Assembly: GCF_023898315.1 (NCBI RefSeq)
Contig: NC_064615.1
Span: forward strand, 736,667,450 to 736,731,449
Reading direction: 5' to 3'
DNA from: Schistocerca nitens
Taxonomy: Eukaryota > Arthropoda > Insecta > Orthoptera > Acrididae
Length of the DNA stretch: 64,000 nucleotides
Part shown: positions 13,001 through 25,000 of the stretch, in pieces
Layout: every line of letters begins with the position of its first letter
Numbering within the stretch: the first letter of the stretch is position 1
The notes under the pieces: model-generated
Seen by the model: only the letters and a program-made list of their open reading frames with translations
Databases searched by the model: none
What the model was told of the DNA's origin: nothing
Program-made: the position numbers and the translations under genes

Positions 13001-16000
13001 CCAATTCTATTCATTACCTCCTCATTAGTTATGTGATCTACCCATCTAATCTTCAGCATTCTTCTGTAGCACCACATTTCGAAAGCTTCTATTACCTTCT
13101 TGTCCAAACTGTTTATCGTCCATGTTTCACTTCCATACAATGCTACGCTCCATACAAATACTTTCAGAGACGACTTCCTCACACTTAAATCTATACCTGA
13201 TGTTAACAAATTTCTCTTCTTTAGAGACGATTTCCTTGCCATTGCCAGTCTACATTTTATATCCTCTCTACTTCGACCATCATCAGTTATTTTGCTCCCC
13301 AAATAGCGAAACTCCTTTACTACTCATTCCCTGATCTCATTTCCTAATCTAATTCCCTCAGCATCACCCGACTTAATTCGACTACATTCCATTATCCTCG
13401 TTTTGCTTTTGTTGATGTTCATATTATATCCTCCTTTCAAGACACTATCCATTCCGTTCAACTGCTCTTCCAAGTCCATTGCTGTCGACAGAATTAGAAT
13501 GTCATCGGCGAACCTCAAAGTTTTTATTTCTTCTCCATGGATTTTAATACCTACTCCGAATTTTTCTTTTGTTTGGTTCACTGCTTGCTCAGTATACAGA
13601 TTTAATAACATCGGGGATAGCTACAACCCTGTCTCACTCCCTTCCCAACCACTGCTTCCCTTTCATGCCCATCGACTCTTATAACTGCCATCTGGTTTCT
13701 GTACAAATTGTAAATAGCCTTTCGCTCCCTGTATTTTACCCCTGCCACCTTCAGAATTTGCAAGAGAGTATTCCAGTCAACATTGTCAAAAGTTTTCTCT
13801 AAGTCTACAAATGCTAGATATGTAGGTTTGCCTTTCCTTAATCTAGCTTCTATGATAAGTCGTAGGGTCAGTATTGCCTCACGTGTTTCAATACTTCTAC
13901 GGAATCCAAACTGATCTTTCCCGAGGTTGGCTTCTACTTCTACCAGTTTTTCCATTCGTCTGTAAAGAATTCGCATTAGCATTTTGCAGCTGTGACTTAT
14001 TAAACTGATAGTTCGGTAATTTTCAGATCTGTCAACACCTGCTTTCTTTGGGATTGGAATTACTATATTCTTCTTCAAGTTTGAGGGTATTCGACCTGTC
14101 TCATACATCTTGCTCACCAGATGGTAGAGTTTCGTCAGGACTGGCTCTCCCAAGGCCGTCAGTAGTTCTAATTGAATGTTGTCTACTCCCGGGGCCTTGC
14201 TTCGACTCAGATCTTTCAGTGCTCTGTCAAACTATTCACGCAGTATCATATCTCCCATTTCGTCTTCATCTACATTCTGTTCCATTTCAATAATATTGTC
14301 CTCAAGTACATCGCCCTTCTATAGACCCTCTATATACTCCTTCCACCTTCCTGCTTTCCCTTCTTTGCTTAGAACTGGGTTTCCATCTGAGCTCTTGATA
14401 TTCATACAAGTGGTTCTCATTTCTCCAAAGGTCTCTTTAATTTTCCTGTAGGCAGTATCTATCTTACCCCTAGTGAGATAAGCCTCTTCATCCTTACATT
14501 TGTGCTCTAGCCATCCCAGCTTAGCCATTTTGCCATTCCTGTCGTTCTCATTTTTAGACGTTTGTATTCCTTTTTGCCTGCTTCATTTTCGGCATTTTTA
14601 TATTTTCTCCTTTCATCAATTAAATTCAATATTTCTTCTGTTACGCAAGGATTTCTAATAGCCCTCGTCTTTTACCTACTTGATCCTCTGCTGCCTTCAC
14701 AACTTCATCCCTCAAAGCTACCCATTCTTCTTCTGCTGTATTTTTTCCCCCATTCCTGTCAATTGTTATCTTATGCTCTCCCTGAAACTCCGTACAACCT
14801 CTGGTTCTTTCAGTTTATTCAGGTCCCATCTTCTTAAATTCCCCACCTTTTTGCAGTTTCTTCAGATTTAATCTACAGTTCATAACCAATAGATTGTGGT
14901 CAGAATCCACATCTGCCCCTGGAAATGTCTTAGAATTTAAAACCTGGTTCCTAAATCTCTGTCTTATCATTATATAATCTATCTGATACCGTTTAGCACC
15001 GAGCGAGGTGGAGCAGTGGTTAGCACACTGGACTCGCATTCGGGAGGACGACGGTTCAATCCCGTCTCCAGCCATCCTGATTTAGGTTTTCCGTGATTTC
15101 CCTAAATCGTTTCAGGCAACCTAACCCGAGCTTGCGCTCCGTCTCTAATGACCTCATTGTCGACGAGACGTTATGAAACGTCCCCTTAGAAGAATTGTAC
15201 ACGACTGTGCTTAAACTGACACACAATATTTTTTTTTTTTTTTTTAGCGCAACGCAATCTGACTTTCAATAATCCCTACAAAAGAATGGGCCCTGACTAA
15301 CATTAAACTATACCTTTCACAAATCGCTTACCTCACAAAAAAATCTTGGTTACTCGAACTACTGCAATACAGCAGGCGCCACTACTGCCCGCTAAATAAA
15401 AGATTCAAAGTACTGAAGGCACTAACTACTGATAGGCATAGTTAGCAAATGAAAGATTTTAATAGAGAACAACCAATGTATTTACCTCAATAGTCATAAT
15501 ATATATATAGCAGTTCAAGACAAATTTCAAAACTCCACCATCTCTCTCCCCACATCCACCACTGCTGGCGGCTCACCTCCAACTGCGCAACGCTACACGA
15601 TGTTCACAGCCAGCTGCCTAACACTACAATGGCGAGTATTACAACAATGCAAAGCAGCCACAGACTGCACACAGCACAGCCAGTGATTTTCATACAGAGG
15701 TGGCGTTACCAACAAAAAAACCTAAACAGCCTACTTACATAGCCCCCATGCTCCCCACAAAAAGTTTTACAAATTGTTTTGGGCACTGGGCAATACATAT
15801 TTGTTAAAATTTTTCATAATCGTAATTACAATAACAAAGAAATCAAATGCACACACTTATTGATACAATGTTGGTCAAAAGCTAAAATTTTCTCATAGTC
15901 CATAAAGATAGTCCTGATCATTCATCACGGTAAAATAGTAGTGTTTTTCTCAGGCCGGCCGAAGTGGCCGTGCGGTTAAAGGCGCTGCAGTCTGGAACCG

Positions 16001-19000
16001 CAAGACTGCTACGGTCGCAGGTTCGAATCCTGCCTCGGGCATGGATGTTTGTGATGTCTTTAGGTTAGTTAGGTTTAACTAGTTCTAAGTTCTAGGGGAC
16101 TAATGACCTCAGCAGTTGAGTCCCATAGTGCTCAGAGCCATTTGAACCATTTTTTCTCAAAGTATGAGCAGTAGAAGAAAATGCACACGAAAGTAGTGGA
16201 TTTCCATGCAGTCTTGAAGAAGTAGTGTTGTCCTTCCAACGAAAAGACAGTGCTGACTCTTGACATGCAGACAGGTAATGGGCCACAAAAGAGCAAACCC
16301 ACAACAGAGTCAGTCGAAGTTTTGAAGAGTATTGGTGGGTATGTCATCACAGAGCAGACCCACTGTAGTCCTGGTAGAGATTACGGTACTGGTGGGCCAC
16401 CAGAGGTGCAGACCCACTGCAGTCCTTGTAGAAATAATGGTATTGATGGATCATCAAAGATGTAGACCCACTGTAGTCCTTGTAGAGATAATGGTACTGG
16501 TGAGTCAGCAAAGGTGTAGACCCACTGCAGTCGTTGTAGACACGGCCAGCAGCCATCTGTTACGACTGTGCAGGTGCACAATCACCATTGAAGAGTCTTG
16601 CGGATAATATAGCAAGTCCATAAACCACCACTTGTCCACTCACGAAATTTTTGGAATTGTCCTTAGAACCAGCAATGCTGTTATCTAGTCCCTTGCTGAA
16701 TCATTAACACACGTGCAAACACTATCAGTCCCTACTTCTCACATATTGTCCATATACTATGACCAACAGAAACGTGTGCAGTGAAATGTAACTTACAAGT
16801 TAATAATATGATGAACTGGTGTCAATTACAATTTTATAACATAAGAATAGAATTACAAAGGTACAAAATACATCATTAAAGAACATAACAATACAGATAA
16901 CATTTGTAGTACAGGCTTTACAAAAGAATCGAAATAAACATATACATCAGTGTTACAGGAATTATGAAATAAGTAAATACATAAAATAATGAGAATAGTT
17001 TCGAAACATTAATTTCACACATGAGCATTAAAACAAAACAGAATAAATAATGTCTAAACATCTTTACAAAGTAAATAACATATTATCAGAAAATTCTACA
17101 ACATAAATCTTAATAGCTAAACACATAAAGACAGGAAAAAGACAAATACGCAAGGGTACACAAAAACATAGTGGGATAACACAAGGAAAGGACAGGGTTT
17201 GTTTTACTGCAGTATTTTGCAAACAAAACTTTCTTTACTTCTTGGAGATCTCCCTTCATTCATCATTATTCCCAAAAAGTCCTATCTATACCTGCTTTCT
17301 GTATTCTATTCATATTTCTTTCAAAATAATTATTTCTTAGTGCACAATACTCATTTTTGCCAAATCTGTTTCTTATATAGTCTACCCCCTCTTGAGCTAA
17401 CTTAAATCTACTTTGCTCAGATGCTAACTAAGGGACGAGGCAATGCAGCAGCACAGAACAATTAACACAAACAGCAATGACAAAAATACAAAAGGCAAAG
17501 CAAGCAGCATAAATTACAACTAATATAAGGCAATGCACAGCAAACAAGAAAAATAAATTCGTAGTAAAACTGGCTTAACAGAGTAATACAAAATGACATT
17601 CAGTAGCACTATGCATGGCAAACAGCAGAAGCAAAGGTAATAAATTATATCTAAACATGACAAAGCTCAAGCACAAAAAATATTACATTAAAAATGGCCA
17701 TGTTTAATACCTATGTCACATCTTAATACTAGAGTGATGCATCACGATAACTTACTCTACCAAAAAAAATTACCAAGTAGTTGAAAAGAAAATTATGTAT
17801 GCAGTTACTGTTATTAATCCCTTCTTATTGTTCTTTCCTTTCCAAGTGCTCCTTTTTCGAAGAACGTGGATCATAAAATTATTATTTTATAGATCTGTTG
17901 ACAGAAAGTTTTCACATTAGCAAATGCATTTAATTTTATTTTATAAAACCAATGCTGCAACATAGCTGGAAAACAGATATCAAATGAAATAAGCAACTAT
18001 GTACAAAGCATAAAAATATCATTCAATAGTCATGTGGCATTTCATAAGTTAGTAGAAATTCTCTCAATTCTCGTAGAAATACGCTTGTCATAATCAGGTG
18101 TGCAGATGTAAGTATCTTTCCAAGTAATGAGCGTATCGTACTTGCGATGCTTTCTACAAAGGAATGTCAACAGCGAGGATAATGGCCTCTTTTTTTTTTT
18201 TTACCTAATGGCTTTTTCTCCAGGTGGCTGGCACACCTGGGCGCCACCTGAGTCACTTAGCTTCCTTACCGAAATATTTACGACAGCAGTTTGCGCTACA
18301 GTGACAGTCTCATATAAAAAAAATTTCAGAGGTCGAGAATTTGCGTTACGAATGTGTAGAAACAAAATCCTATAAATATAAGTGTCCAAAAAATTTTCGT
18401 CGGCATTGTAATACATTCGCGCATTTACATACATTTCATAACTCTTAAAGTACGATTCTTGGTTTCCAACAACCTTTTTCACAAACCAGAGTCCCTAACC
18501 ACTACTCATTATTCCTTACCTTTTTACACATATACATATTGTCGACACTTCTACGATATTTCATCATAACAGATACGTAGCATAATCAAATTCCTCATAT
18601 AGCATCAGCTTATTTATCATAAACATACCTCAACAGCATAATACACATCGTCGTCGTAATAATGTCATAACACCTCAGTCAAATCTCAAAAACGTCGTAG
18701 CTTTCTGCAATAATTTCAAAACTTAAAAAAAATTCTCTGCTCATTTCAATAGTGTCATCTACCTCAAAAGTACTTTAAAAATCATGCTCCCTTACCAAAT
18801 ACATCATTCAAAGCTCTCATAGTATCACAATGGTTCCGGAAAAATATGAACATTTCACAAAGTACAGACAAAATACAATTTCATAAGTGTGAAGTTATCC
18901 AACATCTATCACTGATGTAGTAAAAAAAAATGTTTATCTCTCAGTTACATGATCAGATAGCTGTGTAATTTGTGTGTTAGAGAAATATGGTACCAATGTG

Positions 19001-22000
19001 TAAAGTTGTGTAAGCAAATACCATATTAGCTAGGGCTCCTTGTGCTTGCCAAACACATGGTACACAAAGTAAGCGTGTACCCCCCTGAGGATTAATGTAA
19101 TTATACCCTCAGGTGTTACAGATTATTGCAATGGAATAAAATGTATCACGGAAAACTTTCTTTGTCATTCAAAAACCTTTAAAAATAAATGTTTTAAGTA
19201 TAAAATTAATCACTCAAATACGTGTACTGTAGCGCTAAACTGTGCATCTTGTCGCAACATAATCTCTGTGGAAGTGTTGTAGTTATCGTCCTCCGAAAGC
19301 TAAGTTCTGCTGAAGTCAATGTACTTACCTCATGATACACAAAAGTGAAATGCTTTGCATATAGATATCTTAGTTATTACGCTTATTGCCGTGATGAGGA
19401 AAGTACTTTGCTGTAAAGTATTGTTGTGCTACGGAAAAGGCAGTCTCATTGTAGCTATACCACAAAAGTTACTACTAAAACCTAAGTTACTACTAAAACC
19501 TGTTTTACTTTCCAGAAGAATTCAGAAAAACTGTACAGATATAAAACAGATACACCGCAAAAACAACATTGTAAATTGTCACTCATTAGTAGCGTCGTGA
19601 TAAAACCGTGTAGTTGTCACATAAACTAACCACTATGTCATCTGGTATCTCACTGAAAGTACTTTAAATCCAGAATGTATTTTTAAGTAAACCAAAATGT
19701 TGCATTAAAATCTCATTAGCAGTACCGGTATATGGTCTAAGTATGTAATCCTTATAGTCATTACGTAATCGTGCAACTAACAAGCAAGAATGTACACACA
19801 CAATAACACTGTGACGTCTGTTCACTATAACAATGCATTCGCAATTTCTGTTGAAATTAGTTCTCTTGGTTCTTGACTGGATATTTAACTTCAAACATTG
19901 TTGCATGTTAACAGATTCTAAGTCTGACAAAGCATACTAGAAAAGTGAAGTGAAAAATTTTATGGCAAAGACAAAGTTAAAAAGCAGATTATTTTTCAAT
20001 AAACGGTTTTACATGTGAAATGTAGTGTAAACCTTTACTCTTCCTAGTGCGCAGACTTTCAACTGAAAAGCAATTGTCATGTTTTATACGTCGGTAAGGA
20101 ATGCTAAATCTTTTCTCAAGGTTAGCGTCTGTGTTATTTTTCTCTGAGCCAGCCGGCGCAGGTGGCTGCCTGCGGTGCGAGTCATTGTCTGTTCCTTTGT
20201 TGGCGCGCGCTGTTATTGGGATTAGCAGACCGAACTTCTACAAATTCACCTTGACGAGAAGGCCCTGCCCTGTTTGAATCCCGCCACTTCTGATGCAATT
20301 CAGGTCTGTCGTTACGATCATATCGTCTGTCGTCATGTTGGTAGATTCCATAGTTACTTTCTTGTCGGTCACGTGGTGGAGAACTTCTCCCTGAATCGTA
20401 ACTGCGCGCTGGTCCGTTGCGTCTAAAGTTATACTGTCTCCCTTGATAATATCTATTTTGATTCCCATATTGTCTGTTTCTCTGATTGTCTCTGTGATAG
20501 TCATTACTGCGGAGAGGTGATCTTTCCCTGTAATTATTACTACTCTGCCAACGGTTGTCATACGGGTGGTGTCTGTTTTTGTCACGATTTGTGTTGTGAG
20601 AATAGCCTTGTCGTGTCCAGTTATTATATCTTTCATCGCGGAATTGTGACGGATGTGACCAGTAGTGATTGTTTTCCTGTTTTCGCATCCAGCGACTGTC
20701 TGTGTCAATTTCTAGTTCTTGTAGGAGTCCCCGAAAAGCTTCAATGTCGTCTTTGCAGCGTCCTGCCAAAATAATATGTCGTAAATGTTCAGGCAATTTG
20801 ATTAAGCAAATGCGGATGAGTTCTGAGGGGCTGTATGGGTTTGAAAGATACTGATTCTTATGCAACATGTCTTAGAAATATTTGACAAGACTGGAAAATT
20901 CAGATTGTTCAAAGTGTTTCATCATCATGATGCTATGTTTTACTCGGTCTTGTGTAGCTTGAGACCAATATGCTGAGAGGAAGGCATGATAAAAATCTCC
21001 TTCATTGTGGCAATCGTGAATGACCGATCGCATTCTTACAGCTGGTTCATTCTCCAAGTAGCCACACATAAATTCTAATCTGTGCTCCAATGACCAGTTG
21101 GGAGGAAAACAATGAGAGAATTGATGGAGCCACGCTTGTGGATGAATGTCGTTGCCAGAATTCTTAAATGTTTTGAATTTACGTGTAGTAATGAACAGCT
21201 TATAGTCAAAATCATCGTGTCGGCGAGTAGCATATCGGTCATTGTTACGTCGTGTCGGCGGTTCCATCTCAAAATTCTGTGCACCTTGCCAATTTCTTTC
21301 ATAATTTCCGAAGTGTCCTGTGTTATTATCTTGTGGGTGTTCCGTATTTCTAAGTCCCTCTTCCCGTGTTGGAGCGCGAGTGTCCTCTGAAATATGAAAT
21401 TTTTGTATTACTTGTGCCAACTGATCTTGTACTTCCCGGATTTCGCTTTTGTACTGTGTATTGATTTGATTTTGATGTTGTTTGAATTTTCTAATTTGTT
21501 CATACTCTTCTGTGTCAGTGAAGGCTACAGGTCTTGTGTCATTCAGATCATCATCTACCTTTGTAGATAAGTTAGTGACCTGATCCGAAAGTTCGGCTAC
21601 TTTCTCCGATAGTGTACTTATTTCCTCAGTGTGTTTTTCTGAACCAAGTTTCAGAGTGTCCATTTGTGTTGAAATCGTATCTACTGTGTCCTTTAAGTTT
21701 TCTTGAGTTTTTGCAAGTTGCATAACCGAATCGGTAGATGCAACTGAGTCAATTTTAGCTTGCAAGGTGTCGTGATTTTCATGAACAATAGTTTGCAGTT
21801 CTTTTATGGCTGCTTCGTGATTCTGTAATGCATTTTCATGACGCGAAAAAATAGGTTGGAAATGCACACAAATTTGTGTTTTTACGTCATTACAGACTTT
21901 TTGACATTTCGATTCGATGTTATGTAACTCAGTAGTTAAATCTTCACGTGTTTGTTCAAGCGTCGTGTCTAACTTTTGAAGATTTTGTTCCATTGTGTCT

Positions 22001-25000
22001 AACTTTTTAAGATTTTGTTCCACTGTGTCTAACTTTTTAAGATTTTGTTCCACTGTGTCTAACTTTTGAAGCTTTTGCTGTGTTTGTCTCTGATTTTGTT
22101 CCATTGTGTCTAACTGTTGCTGTGTTTGTCTCTGATTTTGTTCCATTGTGTCTAACTTTTCAAGCTTTTGTCCCATTTGTTGCATTAATTGTAATAACAA
22201 TGCACTGGTGTCTGAAACATGTTCCTCGGTGCTTTTCGGCAGTGAATTTGCACCGGCAACATTCACATTTTGACAAGCGGAACATGTGTCTTGACTCATT
22301 TGAGAAAACGGTGAGGACGCAAAACCTGAATCTACAGTATTTGCAAAATTGTGTCCTGTCATTTCGGATTCCTGAGGCGAGCTGTTGCCGACCGATCGAT
22401 CGATAATGCTTCCCTCTTCACTAGTTGTTTCACTGTCCACGCCATTGTTTGCAGCCCGCTCCATTTCCCTATGCACAGTTACCAAATTACTACTTTGAAC
22501 GTTCATTACACAGTGGTGCTGGCAAGCTATGCTCGTCGTCACTATTATTTCTCAGTTGACTTTGGAGCCTAGTGTTACGTTTTTCACACGCCATTATTGT
22601 CACAATATTTCACACGATAACACAGAAAAGCACAATTTGAAAAGCAAAATAAAATAACACATTAACATAGAAATGGAAATAATGTCTACTTAAATACTTG
22701 ATGCAAATCTACATGCATGTCACAACTGTTTTACTGTACAACAATGAAAGACTGCAACTACAAAAGAGATTCTCTCTACAATTATGCGCTAGCAATAAAC
22801 AAAATCTACGCTAACTACACAAACTACAAGGAGAAAATCAGAAGATTCCAGTGAGGTATCCTCGGCTAAGGGTCGACATATGAAACGTCCCCTTAGAAGA
22901 ATTATACAAGACTGTGCTTAAACTGACACGCAATATTTTTTTTTTTTAGCGCAACGCAATCTGACTTTCAATAGTCCCTACAAAAGAATGGGCCCTGACT
23001 AACATTAAACTATACCTTTCACAAATCGCTTACCTCACAAAAAAATCTTGGTTACTCGAACTACTGCAATACAGCAGGCGCCACTACTGCCAGCTAAATA
23101 AAAGATTCAAAGTACTGAAGGCACTAACTACTGATAGGCATAGTTAGCAAATGAAAGATTTTAATGGAGAACAACCAATGTATTTACCTCAATAGTCATA
23201 ATATATATAGCAGTTCAAGACAAATTTCAAAACTCCGCCATCTCTCTCCCCACATCCACCACTGCTGGCGGCTCACCTCCAACTGCGCAACGCTACGCGC
23301 TGTTCACAGCCAGCTGCCTAACACTACAATGGCGAGTATTACAACAATGCAAAGCAGCCACAGACTGCACACAGCACAGCCAGTGATTTTCATACAGAGG
23401 TGGCGTTACCAATAAAAAAACCTAAACAGCCTACTTACAGTTAAAACAACACTAACCTAACCTAACCTAACCTTTTAGTATCTCCGGGATTCTTCCATGT
23501 ATACAACCTTCTTTTATGATTCTTGAACCAAGTATTATCTATGATTAAGTTGTGCTCTGTGCAAAATTCTACCAGGTGGCTTCCTCTTTCATTTCTTACC
23601 CGCAATCCATACTCACCTACTACGTTTCCTTCTCTCCCTTTTCCTATTGCCGAATTCCTGTCACCCATGACTATTAAATTTTCGTCTCCCTTCACTATCT
23701 GAATAATTTCTTTTATTTCATCACACATTTCTTCAATTTCTTCGTCATCTGCAGAGGTAGTTGGCACATAAACTTGTACTACTGTAGTAGGCGTGGGCTT
23801 CGTGTCTATCTTGGCCACTATAATGCGTTCACTATGCTGCTTGTAGTAGCTTACCCGCACTCCTATTTTTTTAATTCATTATTAAACCTACTCCTGCATT
23901 ACCCCTATTTGATTTTGTATTTATAACCCTGTATTCGCCTGACCAAAAGTCTTGTTCCTCCTGCCACCGAACTTCACTAATTCCTACTATATCTAACTTT
24001 AACCTATCCATTTCCCTTTTTAAATTTCCTAACCTACTTGCCCGATTAAGGGATCTGACATTCCACGCTCCGATCTGTAGAACGCCAGTTTTCTTTCTCC
24101 TGATAACAACGTCCTCTTGAGTAGTCCCCGCCCGGAGATCCGAATAGGGGACTGTTTTATCTCCGGAATATTTTACCCAAGAGGACGCCATCATCATTTA
24201 TCCATACAGTAAAGCTGCATGCCCTCGGGAAAAATTACGGCTGGAGTTTCGCCTTGCATTCAGCCGTTCGCAGAACCAGCACAGCGAGTCCATTTTTGTT
24301 AGTGTTACAAGGCCAGATCACTCAATCATCCAGACTGTTGCCCCTGCAACTATTGAAAAGGCTGCTGCCCTTCTTTAGGAACCACACGTTTGTCTGGCCT
24401 CTCAACAGATACCCCTCCGTTGTGGTTGGACTTACGGTACGGCTATCTGTATCGCTGAGGCTCGCAAACCTCCCCACCAACGGCAAGGTCCATGGTTCAT
24501 TGGGGTGGGGGAGGTTAAAAATAAAAGTTACGTGGATAATTTAACATACTATATAAACTCCAGCTCCTATAGTAGACCTGGCAAAAACAGCGAGCAAAGT
24601 AAATGGAGTTCAGTTTTTTTTCTTAAATTGGCTCAAATGATTGTGAAAATTTATCACTGAAACCTGTTGTTGTAATCAGGTTAATAATAATTTTACTTAC
24701 AAAAGCTATGAAACTATAAAAACTGTTAGATACAGCAAACTTACACAAATGTATGACAGTAGTAATATATTGCCTTTAACATTAACATTAATTTCAGGCG
24801 TAAATTTTTTTTAAATTACGCAACAAAAATAATCTTATAATTTTCTTGGCAATCCAAATGGAAGACAGGAACCAGTTACTTCATATTATCAATGATTCTC
24901 CAAAATTTCAAGGTAAAATTACTAATATTCTTCAGGAATATACTGCAAGATCTTCTTCATGTTTAGCTTCATTGATTGACATCGGCAGGCTGCTGTGGCC

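Larger units (their letters stand above)
15740..20181. other. Long non-coding interior of LTR element 1
   Basis: About 4.4 kb, very AT-rich, where pol would lie. No frame above about 100 codons on either strand and no reverse transcriptase, integrase or protease motif. It contains a purine tract beside the 3' LTR, a family A SINE (15953-16150) and a 54-bp tandem repeat (16357-16545). Confidence 0.75.
15174..23439 (-). mobile_element. Gag-only LTR retrotransposon 1 (complete, 8.3 kb)
   Basis: Direct terminal repeats at 15174-15739 and 22881-23439, both TG...CA. A 4-bp target duplication GTTA at 15170-15173 and 23440-23443 fits a Gypsy-like integrase. By eye the two LTRs differ at roughly a dozen sites, so it is not brand new. 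Order on its own strand: 5' LTR, leader, Gag-like gene (22542-20182), about 4.4 kb non-coding, a purine-rich tract (minus strand of 15740-15757, GGGGAGCATGGGGGCTA), 3' LTR. No protease, reverse transcriptase, RNase H or integrase frame is seen on either strand, so it must depend on another element's enzymes. It interrupts a SINE inside an RTE LINE within the 26.6-kb esterase intron, antisense to the gene. Confidence 0.9.

Noticed and set aside
16357-16545. CRISPR-like regular repeat spacing
   Set aside because: Units are contiguous 54-bp tandem repeats without spacers, in a eukaryotic retroelement.
20238-20708. 156-codon minus-strand frame over the Gag C-terminal region
   Set aside because: Out-of-frame shadow of the Arg/Asn/Tyr-rich Gag tail; Thr/Ile/Asp-rich composition follows from the repeats.
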